Source: Odobenus rosmarus divergens
Lineage: Eukaryota; Chordata; Mammalia; Carnivora; Odobenidae
Length of the DNA stretch: 64,000 nt
Reading direction: 5' to 3'
Assembly (NCBI RefSeq): GCF_000321225.1
Contig: NW_004450398.1
Span: 125,271-189,270 of the forward strand
The translations under genes were made by a program, and so were the position numbers. This document shows positions 1 to 11,712 of this stretch, one piece after another. Every line of letters begins with the position of its first letter. Positions within the stretch are counted from its first letter, which is position 1. The notes under the pieces are model-generated. The model was not told the origin of the DNA. It did no database searches and saw only the letters and a program-made list of their open reading frames with translations.

Positions 1-19
1 AAAAAAAAAAAAAAAAAAA
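1..19. repeat. Poly(A) run at window edge
   Basis: The window opens with 19 consecutive A residues. It is probably the tail of a retroelement lying upstream of the window, but the element body is not visible. Confidence 0.5.
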
Positions 20-299
20 TCAAATCCAACTCAAAATTACCCTGAATTTGTCAAAAGAGAACATAGCAGGCTAGGCTCTCACCAGAAAACGTTTATGTAG
101 AAAGAGAATTAAATCCATCTTATTGAATCTTGGTGGCAGAGGGACCAGCAAGGATTTGCAATGGAGGAAAAAATGCACATATATCATTGTAAAACCTTTG
201 GTAAATGAGGCATTTGTGTTACCCATGGGTTTACATCTCTAAGCATGCAAAACATTTTTTTTTATTTTGACCATTTAGGATGGGAATATTTTAAAACTG

Positions 300-545
300 G
301 AGTTGTTAAATATTTATTTAATGTTCACTTCTGGCCAGTTTTTATGCAGGCTCTGGGGCGGGGGGCAGAGATTCATTTCAAGTCTCAGGTTGTGCCCCAA
401 GGAGATGATAGTCTAGGATAGGAAACTAAGAGTTGCGCCGGGGAAGTGGAGAACCCTTAAGACCAGTGTAGTTAGTGCCGTGATACAGCAAAACACAGAG
501 TCCTGTGATGGCACAAGGGACACTGGTAGTACCTCACCCAGTTTT
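300..545 (-). repeat. L2 LINE fragment
   Basis: The stretch resembles the reverse complement of the L2 3' region: a 'gatgatagtctagg' segment equivalent to 'gcttacagtctagtgg', followed by 'gtgatacagcaaaacacagag'-like text. It is diverged and non-coding. Boundaries are approximate. Confidence 0.4.
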
Positions 546-1084
546 AGAAGGTAGGAGAGCTTCTTCATCTACGTTCTGAGAAAGAGAGATCATCAAAGAC
601 AGTAACAGAGGATGATTTTATTTGGAAGAAGCATCGTAAGCATGTTCAAGAAACACCCATTTATTGGTATCCCTTCTGAAACGGGACATCTCCAAGGTGG
701 GTTAACTCGCCACCGAAGGCTCAGCATCGTCATTGTAAATACCAAAGGCTGTCTTGTGTGCACAGAGGCCATTTCCCCAAAGTCAAGGTCATGAGCCCAT
801 CTACCACTGCTTGGATGTCCCCTCCCTTGATAGCCCAGTGTGGCCTGAACGCTTCTTTCCTGCCCCTTGTCCTCTTCTCCTTCCCATGCACCCCCTTCCC
901 CCCAATTAGCCATAGGTAAAAATACTATTTTCTTCTGCAAAATGCTTTCCTTTTTCTCCTACATCTTTCCCAAGCTGACTCTGAATCATCTTTCCAGGGT
1001 CAGCTTATACATCATACCCTCCAGGGGACCTTCCTCACCCTCTCCTCCCCTAAATACTTCTGCACCTCAGCCCAGCATCTGCTA

Positions 1085-1535
1085 GGGCTGCCATAACCAC
1101 AGAGGGGGGCTTTTAATAACACAAATGTATCATCTTACAGTTCTAGGGGCTGGAAGGCTAAGATCAAGGTGTTGGTAGAATCGGTTCCTTCTAAGGTGGT
1201 GAGGGAAAATGTGTTCCATGCTTCTCTCCTAGCCTCGGGTGGTTTGCTGGCAATCTTTGGCATTCCTGAGCTGGTGGAAGGATCACCCCAATATCTGCTG
1301 CCATCCTCACATGGCGTTCTCTTTACAAGCATGTCTGTGTCTAAATTCCCCTTTTTTATAAGGACATTGGTTATACCGGATTGGGGCCCACCCTACTCTA
1401 GTATGACCTCCACTTAACTAATTTACATCTGCAACAACCCTATCCCCAAATAAGGTCACATTCTGGGCACTGAGCATTAGGACTTCAATGTATCAATTCG
1501 AGAGGACGGGATTCAATTTGCTTCTTTAGCCACAG
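1085..1535 (-). repeat. MaLR-like LTR fragment, antisense
   Basis: Recognisable blocks are 'tcttacagttctaggggctgg', 'gatcaaggtgttggtag', 'catcctcacatggc', 'ttataaggacattgg' and 'ccaaataaggtcacattc', in the order found in dispersed ERVL-MaLR (MLT1-type) LTRs read antisense. No viral coding region is present. The subfamily is not determined. Confidence 0.45.
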
Positions 1536-1678
1536 AAATACTTCTATTTATTCCCAATGCCTGTTTTCCCACACCGCTGAGGTCAGGTAATATGTTCAAT
1601 CTCCTCCACCCCTCTGTTCCCAGTTCCCAGAGCTTCCTCCATGGAACTGAATTCTAACTAACACAGGAGAGGATGCGA

Positions 1679-1702
1679 AAAAAAAAAAAAAAAAAAAAAA
1701 AG
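1679..1702. repeat. Poly(A) mononucleotide tract
   Basis: A run of more than 20 A residues follows 'gaggatgcg'. It may be the tail of the preceding degraded retroelement or a slippage tract. Confidence 0.7.
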
Positions 1703-2560
1703 ACCATTTTTTCAGGCACCTGCTATGTGACAGGCAATATGCAAGGAGCTTTACGTAAAAGTCAGGTTTTTCGCTAAGAAAAAATGCATTATATGGGTTG
1801 GCTTAGCAACAGCCATTTTTGATGCTCTGAAACTTGTTTTTGTTTTTTTTTCTTTTTGGACTGTATGTGCCCTGGCTAAGTATTTTGTTTCTGGACGATT
1901 TGATGCCTGGGACAGCAAACGACAACAACAGAAAAGCAGAGCAATAAAACAAATGAGGGAACTGGGCTCAGCTTAACCAAACACCAGGGATGCTATGCTG
2001 CTCGGGTATGTATCTTTCAGGTGGTAACACAATGCAGATACCGCACGGATGGAGGCTGCAATATATCCTATACCAAGTCTCGAGCAGAAATGATTCTACA
2101 CAGGGGTTGGAGGACTCTCAGACAGCCGGCGACTTGTTGCTTAAGGAAATTTTCAGTGTGCACCAAAAAGACCTTTAGCTCCTGCTTTGGTTGAAGCTTC
2201 ACAGAACGAATGCATGGAGGAGAGTACTCACTGATTTCCTATCACCCATACACTTTGTCTCCCAAAGAGCCCACTTGAATTGGGGTGCAAATCTCCCCCA
2301 CTTAGCTTTGAGAGTCCATTTTTAAGGGCTTGTCACATAGAGGACGGCTAAAGTTCACAGTCACAGGTACAAGCATGTCTTTGCCCATTTTCCATATCTT
2401 CCAACATTCTCTAAATAGCTTCCCCTGTGATTTAGGATGCCAATCCCCCCTCTTGAGGAGCATGTGAGAGCCAAGCGAGGTTATGGAGAGAGAATAGGTC
2501 ATTTAGAGACAGGAGACATGGGTTCAAATCCTGCCCCAGCAATAATGTATAAGCGATGAG
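1703..2560. other. Unique non-coding stretch
   Basis: No repeat family, RNA gene or plausible exon was recognised. Short open frames (for example 62 codons at 1990-2178) have no protein features. Confidence 0.5.
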
Positions 2561-2582
2561 GTCTTAAGAAAATTGAGGGAGC

Positions 2583-2765
2583 GGGCGCCTGGGTGGCTCA
2601 GTCGGTCAAGTGACTGCCTTCGGCTCAGGTCATGATCCTGGAGTCCCGGGATCGAGTCCTGCGTCGGGCTCCCTGCTCAGCAGGGAGTCTGCTTCTCCCT
2701 CTGACCCTCTTCCCTCTCGTGCTCTCTATCTCTCATTCTCTCTCTCTCAAAAAAAAAAAAAAAGA
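2583..2765 (+). mobile_element. Can-SINE (SINEC), full length
   Basis: A tRNA-derived SINE with the head 'gggcgcctgggtggctcag', 'ggtcatgatcctggagtc', a CT-rich middle and an A-rich tail. It is flanked by a perfect 17-bp target-site duplication aagaaaattgagggagc at 2566-2582 and 2766-2782, so the insertion is fairly recent. It was copied by RNA polymerase III and mobilised by L1. It is not a functional tRNA. Confidence 0.95.
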
Positions 2766-2884
2766 AAGAAAATTGAGGGAGCTCTGGTGCCTCTGGTTCA
2801 CTGCATATGAAATGGGGGAGGTGGCTGCCAGGGGCTGGGGTGGGGGTGGGGGACAGGAATGGGGAGCTGGTGTTTAATGGGTTG

Positions 2885-3030
2885 AGAGTTTCAATTTTGC
2901 AAGATGAAGAAGTTCCGGAAATCAGTCACACAACAACGTTAATATACTTAATGTGACTGAATTGTACACTTAGAAATGGTTAAGATAGTAAATTTTATGT
3001 TATGCATTCTTTGCCAAAATTTGAAAATCA
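2885..3030 (+). repeat. L1M 3'-UTR fragment
   Basis: Blocks 'gagtttcaattttgcaagatg' and 'gactgaattgtacacttag' followed by 'aaatggttaagatagtaaat' match the 3' end of old mammalian L1M elements. This is a 5'-truncated, non-coding remnant. Confidence 0.65.
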
Positions 3031-3033
3031 AAT

Positions 3034-3225
3034 GCACGTGCCAAGTGCTTTACCCACACATCCTTCATTATACCTGAGGCCAATTCTGTAAGCTAGGCAT
3101 TGTTGTGCACAATTTGCAGATGAGGAAAATGAGGCAAAAAGAGGCTCTGAACGATGTATTCAAGGTCACAAACAGCAGAGACAAAGTCAGCTCCATCCAA
3201 AACCAATGCTTCTTTCCCCATACTA
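3034..3225 (-). repeat. MIR SINE
   Basis: Reverse complement of the MIR core: 'ccaagtgctttacc', 'aatttgcagatgaggaaaat', 'gaggcaaaaagaggctctga' and 'caaggtcacaaacagcagag'. An ancient tRNA-derived SINE shared by mammals. Confidence 0.75.
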
Positions 3226-3464
3226 GCTGATGAGCTACAACAGAGTCCAGAATAGGATAAAACGAGATACGTCTGGAAAGCATTGACCTTAATATTTGGC
3301 ACATGTAAGAATCTGTAATGTTAAATCTTTCTCCCCATAATATTTCCACATTTTAAAGACATTCAAGCCCCAATAAAAACAACCTAACCATTTTTATCCT
3401 CTGAGAATCCTCCAAGTGGTGATTGTTGATTAAACCAAATCCTTTCTAATTGCAGGTTGAGCAA

Positions 3465-3635
3465 ATTCATTCAATGAATAACCCACTTATCAAATAATCA
3501 CCATGTGCCAATCCTAGGCCAGGCATCTTTCTGGGTATGGGGGAAAGACAAATGGATAAGACCTACTGCTGCCTTTGAAAAGATCACAGTCCTACGGGGG
3601 GGGGGGAGGGTGGCGCAGGGACAGACAGGTAAATG
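3465..3635 (-). repeat. L2 LINE 3' end
   Basis: Starts 'attcattcaatgaat', then 'accatgtgccaatcctagg', 'tgggtatgggggaaagac' and 'agatcacagtcctac', the reverse complement of an L2 3' terminus. A run of 12 or more G interrupts it near 3596-3608. Confidence 0.6.
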
Positions 3636-3789
3636 ACTTCCCTGTAACACACGTAATATTACAAGTACCTGCAGTGATCTGAGACAATCTCTGTTTCGAG
3701 ATAAAAATTACCTTATAGTAACCCATCCTATACCAAATTCCTAAAAAGTACTATCAAGATCTAAAACATACAAACAAACAAACAAAAAA

Positions 3790-4490
3790 ACCTTAAAATT
3801 GCAAAAGGAAACCACAATGAGATATTGCTACCTATCTAGAAGAATAGCAAAACCAAAGAAAAATTAAAAGCCTGACAATGCCAAATCCTGGCAAGGATGT
3901 GAAGCAACTGAAACTCTCACGCACTGCTCCTAGGAATGCAAAATGTTACAACCCCTTTGGAAAAAGACGTATACAATCCCACTCCCAGGTATTTAATCAA
4001 AAGAAATGAAAACTTATGTGCACACAGAAGCCTGTGTGATGTTTAAAGTGGATTCATTCATAATCGCCCCAAACTCAGAACAAACCAAATGTCCTTCAGT
4101 TGGTGAAACTGATAAACAAGCTACATCCATGCAATGGAATAGCACTGAGGACAGAGGAAGAGATTTTTTAATATGCACATTATGCTAAGTGAAAGAAGGC
4201 AGACTCAAAATGCCAGATACTATATGATTCCATGTATATAACATTTTAGAAAAAGCAAAACTATGGGAACAGAAAACAAGTCTGTGGTTGTGAGATGAGG
4301 AGTTGGCTGCCAAGGGACAGCCCAAGGAATCTGGAGGTGAGGTAGGAGAATGGAGCCATCATGGGTCTTGATTGTGGTAATAATGACATGACTCCACGCA
4401 TTTGTCAAAATGCACAGAACTGTTCACCAAAAAGAATCAATTTTGCTGTATATAAATTATAAAGTAAATTTAAATAATTTTTTAAAAATA
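3790..4490 (+). repeat. L1M fragment: end of ORF2 and 3' UTR
   Basis: Blocks such as 'aaaccacaatgagatattgc', 'ggcaaggatgtgaagcaact', 'aaccaaatgtccttcagttg', 'tgcaatggaatagcactgag' and 'actatatgattccatgtata' are diagnostic of the end of L1 ORF2 and the adjacent 3' UTR. The reading frame is heavily mutated and the element is dead. Its A-rich end was the landing site of the next Can-SINE. Confidence 0.8.
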
Positions 4491-4498
4491 TGTAAAGG

Positions 4499-4672
4499 GC
4501 GCTTGGGTGGCTCAGATGGTTAAGCGTCTGCCTTTGGCTCAGGTCATGATCCCAGGGTCCTGGGATCGAGTCCCGCATCAGGCTCCCTGCTCTTTGGGAG
4601 CCTGCTTCTCCCTCTGCCTCTCTCTCTCTCTCTCTGTCTCTCATGAATAAATAAATAAAATCTTAAAAAAAA
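4499..4672 (+). mobile_element. Can-SINE in L1M tail
   Basis: Head 'gggcgcttgggtggctcag', a CT dinucleotide run and an AATAAATAAATAAAATCTT-type tail. The short flanking repeat atgtaaag (before 4499 and about 4673-4680) is the likely target-site duplication. Inserted in the A-rich end of the L1M fragment. Confidence 0.93.
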
Positions 4673-5204
4673 ATGTAAAGACATTACCCTGCTTAGCAAC
4701 AAAAAGTTCTGCTGGCAGAGCAGAAACTGTGAGGAATCTCTGAAATGCGGGGCCAAAATGGGATTAGATTAAAAAAGGAATCCAAAGGGCAGGATCCAAA
4801 CCAGAGAACACGGCTGCAGAAGATGGGTTCAAACATCCCAGAGGTAATGGAAACAGGAGGGGCTGAGGACACTGACAAGTTATTAGTTTTGTGCTGCAAT
4901 GGAAGTTGCTAGGGGAGTAGAACCCAAGCCATCCTGCCTCTCCCCAAACCCTCGGGCTTCTCAGTTTAGCGAGGCAACTGCCATGATTGAGAAATCTTAG
5001 GTTGGATAGACAGAGCAATACCCAAAGTAGATGGGGGTGCTCAGGAAGAATCGCTGCCACCCAGAAGACCATCTGCCTAAGCATTCCATTGAGTGATACC
5101 CCCTCCTATTCCCTCGCCCCCTCTGCATGCAGCATGGATGTGGCTAAGGAACTGCAAGTACCCACAGTCCCTGTCCATCCCTCCCCCAGGAAGACAGTAC
5201 TAAC

Positions 5205-5615
5205 AAACCCAGTAGACAATCTAACGAGGAATCTCAACCACAAAGATGAGTACCCAATCCAGACTCGCCAAACCCATGGAAATACCAACACTATGAAATA
5301 GAAAAGATAATCTCAAAAAGTAGAATGATGTAAATCCAAGGATATAGAACCAATAGAACCATTAGGTCAGGACTTTAAAATAAGTGTACTTAATATTCTC
5401 AAAGAGAGGAAAGATATTGTACACATGAAATAAGAACAGGTATTTATGCAAAAAGAACCAAAGAGAGTTCTTCTAAAAAGAAGAGCATAGTTGTTGAAAC
5501 TGAGATGAGGAACTTCATAGAGACTTAATTCTATCTGGAGGATTGAGGATAGGCTTCTTAGAACCTGCCAGCTCTCCACTGGGAGATGATTCCTGTCAGA
5601 AAAAACAGTAAGAAA
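5205..5615 (+). repeat. L1M fragment, ORF1-proximal region
   Basis: 'ggactttaaaataagtgtac', 'ttaatattctcaaagagagg' and 'gaaccaaagagagttcttct' match the segment upstream of and into ORF1 of old L1 elements. No intact frame remains. Confidence 0.55.
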
Positions 5616-5866
5616 AAGGTAAAGAATGATGGAAAAGCATTGTAGAGTTTATAGAGCAGCTGGAGCAGCAAATATATGGGGAAGAGTTCCTTCTTTTTAC
5701 TCTGCCTTCCCTTATGGCACTAGACATGAATTATGTTGCAATGAAAGTGTTCACAACCACTAGCACTGCAGTGAAAGTGTTCAGTTGCGAGTACACACAC
5801 ATAATGTGAGCACTTTCAACTAATGTGTTTCATTTTACTCTTCACTTCCTATCATCTGTGGCGGGT

Positions 5867-6425
5867 GACATTTTCTAAAGATGGTCACAACAATATCTCT
5901 ACAGTCCATTTACTCTTTTTATAATACAATGTTGGCACTTCTCCCATCTAGTGGGGTATCTCTGTTGTATTCCCTACTGCTGAACCCTCAGAGATCTTTG
6001 TGATTGCTCCTGCCAATAGAGTCAGGCAAAAGTGATGCTCTGTGAGTTCCATAGCCTCATCACAAAATTCCAGGCAATTCTGCTTGCTTTCTTGGGATGT
6101 CAGCTCATGGAACTCAGCTGTCATGCTGTGAGGAAGCCCAGGGCTACCTATAGAGGCCATGTGTAGATGTTTCAGCTGACAGTTCCAGCCAAGGTTCTAG
6201 CTGGCAGCCAGAGTCAATTGCCAGATATGTGCGTAAAGAAAGTTCAAGATGACATCTGCCTCAGCCACCATCTGAACACAACTACATAAGACACCCGGAA
6301 TGAGTACCGACCAGCTGGGCAGAGTCAACCTCTAGAACTATGGACGACCATAAAATGATTGTTTTTGTTTCAAGCTGCTGAGTTGTGGGATGATTCAGTA
6401 CACAGCAATGCATTAAAAACATCTT
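5867..6425 (+). repeat. MaLR-like LTR
   Basis: Contains 'ctgtcatgctgtgaggaagc', 'gaggccatgtgtagatg' and a terminal block 'tttgtttcaagctgctgag' followed by 'cagtacacagcaatgcatta'. This is the arrangement of an LTR poly(A) region and U5 in MaLR-like elements. Non-coding solitary remnant; family name uncertain. Confidence 0.45.
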
Positions 6426-6741
6426 AGTTTGTAGATGTGAAAATACGAAATTTGCATTTCTTTAAAATAACATCTATTTCTAACTTCATGGGAAATTAGA
6501 TGAAATTTAATCTTCAGCCCCTAACATTTGCTACAGCTGGGGCCATGAGAAGAAAAAACAGGATTCTCACACCTTGACTCAGTGCTATAAACCCACCCTG
6601 TCACTATCACCAGGAGCGGATAGGCTGAGACTTAGGGAGAAACAAGGGGACAAGGCAAGAGATGTGGACACAGAACCAACAAGGAATGGAGGGATCTTCT
6701 TTCAGCTAAATATTTTAAACCAAAGGGGAAGAAGAAGGTTT

Positions 6742-6875
6742 TGTATAGGGAGCTCTGGACTTGGACTTCTAGCTGTGTGATCTTGGGTAGGTGACTTAAA
6801 CTCCCTGATCCTGCCTTTCCTCAACTCTAAAATGAGAGGAATAATAGTTATTTCATAGGGAAAGCCCATCCTCAA
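6742..6875 (+). repeat. MIR SINE, 5' half
   Basis: 'agctgtgtgatcttgggtag', 'gtgacttaaactccctgatc', 'cctcaactctaaaatgagag' and 'gaataatagttatttcat' follow the MIR consensus in order. Confidence 0.8.
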
Positions 6876-6892
6876 AAATATCTGGTGAAAAT

Positions 6893-7282
6893 GGGGCACC
6901 TGGGTGGCTCAGTCAGTTAAGTATCCGACTCTTGGGATGCCTGGGTGTCTCAGTCAGTTAAGCATCTACCTTCAGCTCAGGTCATGATCCCAGGGTCCTG
7001 GGATTGAGTCCCGCATCGGGCTCCTTGATCAGTGGGTAGCTTGCTTCTCCCTCTGCCTGCCACTCCCCCCGCTTGTGCACTCTCTCTCTCTCTCCAATAA
7101 ATAAAATCTTTATAAAAAAAATAAGTGCCGACTCTTGATTTTGACTCAGATCATGATCTCAGGGTCGTGGGATTGAGCCCCATGTTGGGCTCTGAGCTCA
7201 GCAGGCAGTCTGCTTGAGATTCTCTCTCTCTCCTTCTCCCTCTGACCCCCTCCAAAATAAATAAATAAATCTTTAAAAAGAT
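6893..7282 (+). mobile_element. Older Can-SINE split by a younger Can-SINE
   Basis: The outer element has its head at 6893-6934 and resumes at 7138 with 'attttgactcagatcatgat', a CT-rich middle and an AAATAAATAAATAAATCTT-type tail. The middle is occupied by the inner element (6935-7127). Imperfect flanking repeats ('tctggtgaaaatgg' before, 'tctggtttaaaatgg' after) look like the outer target-site duplication. Confidence 0.92.
6935..7127 (+). mobile_element. Nested Can-SINE (inner)
   Basis: Complete Can-SINE in the same orientation as its host. A perfect 10-bp duplication ccgactcttg at 6925-6934 and 7128-7137 is host SINE sequence duplicated on insertion, which fixes the order: outer first, inner second. 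Confidence 0.93.
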
Positions 7283-7739
7283 ACATCTGGTTTAAAATGG
7301 ACTCACAAGGGTAAACAAATTAGAGATACTAGAGCCAAGTCAGGTGGAAAACTTTTACCTTAGGATGAAAGAGAACTCAGGATGTCTCAGACTGATTCAT
7401 TTTTGACATGTTCTCTCTGAGCTTGCTGGATGCCCCACCACTACATAGCTTCCAGTCACCACTGTCCCTGGTGAAGTTTCTTGCATCCCCATCCCAAACC
7501 CCTAATACCCCCATGGCAGTTATACACCATACTTATTACTCAGAGCTTGGGGCAAAGCTTTTGTTGAACTCCCCACCTAATGGCCATTCCTCCTCCTAGC
7601 CGGTTCCCTCAGGGTAATTCTACATGAAATATGCTCCCTGACCCCTCATCTCCAGGGAATTTTGAAGGTTGTATCTTTTTGATTCTCCCTTCAAAATATT
7701 TCACAGATATTCCCCTGCCCCCTCTCCATGTTCTCCACC

Positions 7740-8490
7740 CCCTCTCTAGACCAAAACACCATTGTCTCCTACCTGGGTCCTCCTACTGAGATGCCTCATT
7801 TCCTCCCCGCAGCACTTCCGGTCCATTAACCACTCACAAGTCTGGGCAATCTTCACACATGCTATCACATCACCCCAGGCTTGAAATCCTTTAATCAATT
7901 CCCACTGCACTTTTGGGTAAACTCAAAATCCACAAGGAGGAGGCGATGGCTATACTGAGTCTTGAAAGGAGAAAAGAATACAAAGAGGTCAAAATCTACA
8001 AGGAGGTCATGCATGACCTGCAGCTGCCCACCAAGCCAGCGACTGGCTCCCTGCCACTCTCTACCCACCTCAGCTGCACTGGCCCTCATTGGGACCTTCT
8101 CATACACAAGTCCTTTTCCCACTCAGAGCCTTCACACATATTCTTCCCTTTTGCTTAGAATGCTCTCTCTTCTTCTAATTTCTGGTTCATCTTTTTGGAC
8201 TCCACTTATATCTACTTTTTTAGGGAAGGCTTTCTTGAGCCTCCTCTACATAAATCTGGCCCTTACATAATAGTAATGATGATGATACTACTACTAACAA
8301 CAATAACAATATCCTTTCTCTCTGTAATCACAGTTCATAAAAATGTATTTCCTTGAATGGCTATTTAACTGATACCTATGTCCTCCACTAAATGTGCAGT
8401 GACCAAATCTAATCTGCTTACCGGTTTAATGCCAGCACCCAGCACCATGGCTGGACCACGGAAACTGCTCAGGACATGTTTCTGAATGAA
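7740..8490 (+). repeat. Long L2 LINE fragment
   Basis: 'tttaatcaattcccactgc', 'ctggctccctgccactctct', 'cactcagagccttcacacat', 'cttttgcttagaatgctctc', 'gggaaggctttcttgagcct' and 'accatggctggacc' follow the L2 3' region in order. A TAG/TAC/AAC trinucleotide-rich patch sits near 8266-8310. No functional coding. Confidence 0.7.
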
Positions 8491-8499
8491 AAAGATGGT

Positions 8500-9285
8500 G
8501 AACTAACACTGCCTGCAAGGTTCCAGATGTTACCCCGATTGACTCTATGACTCCAACAGGTGTCTCTTGCAGCAAAAATAACTTTGCGTTGGAAAAGGAG
8601 ACTGTTTGCCCAAACTTGCTTCCTGAGATGTGGGATTCTGCATTCTACACAGTGCTCTGTGCCCTGTTGTTAATTCTCAACCCATAAGGATGGCTCAGTC
8701 TGTCTTCCATTCCCAAACATTTGGTTGGGGATCTCATTTGATCAGTTCATCTTTTTCACTTTGAGAACACAGATTAGCCTATGGACAGGCTGCCTAGGGC
8801 TTAGGTGTACTCCACCCCTGCTCTAAACTTCTGTGACCTGGAAATCGGTCAAGCTAGCTAATGTTTGTCTGAGACACTGTCTCATCATCTTTTGGTCTCT
8901 GGACAATATTGCTAGGCTCAAATATGGCTTCTCTGCAGAGCCCCTTTGACAGGTGGTAGGAGGCTGGCTTCTAGGTTCCATACTCCCAGGTCCCTGGCAT
9001 AGACAAAGGCATGAGGGTGGGAAGTTGTCTGTGTTGCTCAGGACAAGGAGGGCTCCCCCAGTGTCTCAGAGCTAGATGACTCTGCCAAATCGCCAAGTGG
9101 TTAAATGTTGAGGGCTGTAAATGAGGCTCATCTGTCAGTCGTGGGCGGGCACCAGCTCCATCTGCTGTGTCAGGAGATAGGAGAGTGATTGGAGGAAGCA
9201 GCTTGTAAGTGTGAGGCCCAAGACAGGAGGCAGAAACTTCCTCAGGAGACTGTAGAACAGCATACCTCGAAGACTCTACCAGTCC
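8500..9285. other. Mostly unique non-coding stretch
   Basis: No repeat recognised with confidence. The 161-codon minus-strand frame at 8971-9456 runs into a MIR-like segment and has no recognisable domain, so I do not call it a gene. Confidence 0.5.
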
Positions 9286-9289
9286 CTTC

Positions 9290-9440
9290 AAAGGTTTTAC
9301 AGATGAAAAACAAAAACCAAAACCAAAAACAAGACCTAAAAAGAGGGTAGAGTCTTGGCCATCATCACTCAGCGCATATGCATTAGTACCAGGATGAGAG
9401 TCAACTCTCCAGAATTCTAGACTGCTTCTCTCTCCACACA
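9290..9440 (-). repeat. MIR-like fragment
   Basis: 'aaaggttttacagatgaaaa' followed by a 'gccatcatcactcagcgcat'-like segment resembles a reverse-complement MIR, interrupted by an A/C-rich expansion (aaaaaccaaaacc repeats). Confidence 0.45.
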
Positions 9441-9584
9441 GACACACCTGACCCAACTTCTACCAACCCTGTGGGTAGAGGAGATGCTCTGAGCAACATG
9501 AGAATAAAATATCCCAGTTCTCTTCACCATGCTCCCATTTGTTCTTCAAGAGTCTCTTTGTCCCTCTAGAACCTCAGAATAGAT

Positions 9585-9765
9585 CTGACCACATTCATTC
9601 ACCCATACAGTAGATATTTTTGGAGTGCCTCTATGCGCAACGCATCATCCCAGGCATTGGGAATACATCAATGAAAAAATGGACCTCGATCCTGCCTCTG
9701 GGAGCTCATGGTTTAGTCGGAAAGACAGATAGTAGGCAAAAGGAAATCACATGAATGTGTGTGCA
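9585..9765 (-). repeat. L2 LINE 3' end
   Basis: 'cattcattcacccatacag', 'gatatttttggagtgcctct', 'ccaggcattgggaatacatc' and 'ctctgggagctcatggttta' match the reverse complement of the L2 3' terminus. Confidence 0.75.
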
Positions 9766-11160
9766 TATATATATACAAATCATGTCAGTTTTTTAAGGAC
9801 AAGTATTGGGTACTAGTTGTGCCCAATTCATGTGTTGTGGGATATTATGAAGAACTGACTGCTGTGTTCCTCCCTCCATACTTCTTCTAACACACTGACC
9901 TTTCCCCATTGGGCAGATAGCCGTAGCACAGCCAGAGGCTCAGTGGAGAGTTTGAACCATGGAATCAGACAACTGAAGAGTCAGATTCCAGGTTTTTGAG
10001 CTTGTACTGATAAGGACAAGCATTTGCTGAGCTTTGTATTTTTGTCTCTGGTCCAGAAGGTAATAGGGATTCTGAGCCACAGGGGAAGAAAAGGCAAGGT
10101 AAGAGAGGAAGTAAGTGAGCTGTTGTTGGCGTGGATTCTTGGGGACGGGGTCCTGTATGCTGCTCGTGGTGGAAACAATACATGGATCTCTGCTGCTCAG
10201 ATTTCCAAGCGTATCAAGGGTTGGCCCCGGATCAGAGAGATTCCCAGCTGGTGGATGAGCAGGGAATAGGAAATGCAGAAAGAATCTGGTTTTCCCCAGG
10301 CAGCCAATGAGGAGGCTCCCAGCCCTGGGTCCTCAAAAATCAAAGGCTGGCACAGTCTATAATTGGAGTTGTGAGTCCTCCCCAGCCTCGGAGTAACCAC
10401 ATGGATGAGTAATACCGAGTCAACATCATGACTTAGTTTTTGCCTCAAAAAGAAATTAAAAACAGGGAAAAGAGATGTGGGTGATCCCAGAACTGCAGCC
10501 CTCTAAGGCCATTATCTGTCTTGAGCCTCAGCCCACCCTACCACCCACTCCTCCATGTGAGATTATAATATAACAATAAGCCTGCAATTATATTTCACTT
10601 GTGAAAAAAAATAGTGGTGAGTCAAAACCCAGCTCACAGATGCAACCAGAACCACTAGTTCTGTCAGTGGGAGGGGGCCAATCTTGGGCTAAATTCAGAA
10701 CCCCTGGTATGGGTCCATGTTCATGAGCCCATCTGGCTGCCTACGGCACAGCCTCCCTGAGTCTGTGAGTAGCACTTGGCCCCGGGCAGGCATGAGACCA
10801 CTGAACACAGATAGTACCGGTTAAGATCTGGGTCCTGAAGGGAGACTGTGGGACTCCAGATAGACCCTGGTGTCAGGATGACAAACAGGCATAGCAGCAG
10901 GCCTGGCATGGACTCTATGACCAGAGACGAAGAAGATGATGGGCACCTCTGCCCGTGTAAGGACGGGTCCCTCATGTGAGCCACGCACCAGTGCAGGTGA
11001 CAACTACAGGCCAGACTGGGGCCCCAAATATGCCTGGATACGGGGTCAGCCCCTCTGAATTTAGATGCAATTATAAGCACAAGCAGGGAGGTGGAGTAAG
11101 GACATCTTAATTGGCCAATGTAAGTTTTTAACGTGAGGCCAAATATGAACATAAAGCAGA
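9766..11160. other. Unique non-coding stretch
   Basis: No recognised repeat or gene beyond a short (TA)n at about 9765-9776. Several open frames of up to 143 codons overlap on the minus strand without protein-like features. Confidence 0.45.
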
Positions 11161-11162
11161 GA

Positions 11163-11522
11163 CTAAGCTAAATTATAAATATAAGCATTATATGTATAAA
11201 CAAATATAAATATATAAATACGAACATTATAAAAATAAAAGTAAATGTAAATATATATTTTATAAATATATAATATATATTTTATAAATATATGTGTTAT
11301 AAATATATAAACAAGCAAATATATAAACAAGTACATAAACATACTTTGTAAATAATATAATAGGGTATAATTCATATCATATATATAATATAGTATATAA
11401 ATTAAATGTAAATTATATATAATTACATATTTTATTATATATATATTATGTTATATAATATATAATTTACAAAGCTTGTATATTATATATAATATATAAT
11501 ATAATATAAAGATGTGTGTTAT
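11163..11522. repeat. AT-rich repetitive block, left part
   Basis: Dominated by TATA, ATAAATATA and AACAAATATA words. It contains acataaacatactttgtaaa at 11333, which recurs at 11745, so the block is an imperfect tandem array rather than plain low complexity. Confidence 0.8.
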
Positions 11523-11712
11523 GGGGTGCCGGGGTGGCTCAGTCGTTAAGCGTCTGCCTTCAGCTCAGGGTCACAGGGTCCTGGGATAGAGCCCCGCATC
11601 AGGCTCCCTGCTGCACGGGAAGTCTGCTTCTCCCTCTCCCACTCCCCCTGCTTGTGTTCCCTCTCTCGCTATGTCTCTGTCAAATAAATAAATAAAATCT
11701 TTTAAAAAAAGA
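11523..11712 (+). mobile_element. Can-SINE in AT-rich repeat
   Basis: Head 'ggggtgccggggtggctcag', middle 'tcccactccccctgcttgtg', tail CAAATAAATAAATAAAATCTT-like. Perfect 12-bp target-site duplication gatgtgtgttat at 11511-11522 and 11713-11724. Confidence 0.95.

Noticed and set aside
1..19. Processed pseudogene tail
   Set aside because: Only the poly(A) is visible; no gene-like body lies within the window.
2583..2660. tRNA gene
   Set aside because: The tRNA-like head belongs to a Can-SINE. It lacks an intact cloverleaf and is followed by the SINE body. The same applies to the other 15 heads.
8971..9456. 161-codon minus-strand open frame
   Set aside because: Runs into a MIR-like segment, has no domain, signal or membrane pattern, and no splice context. 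Chance absence of stops is sufficient.
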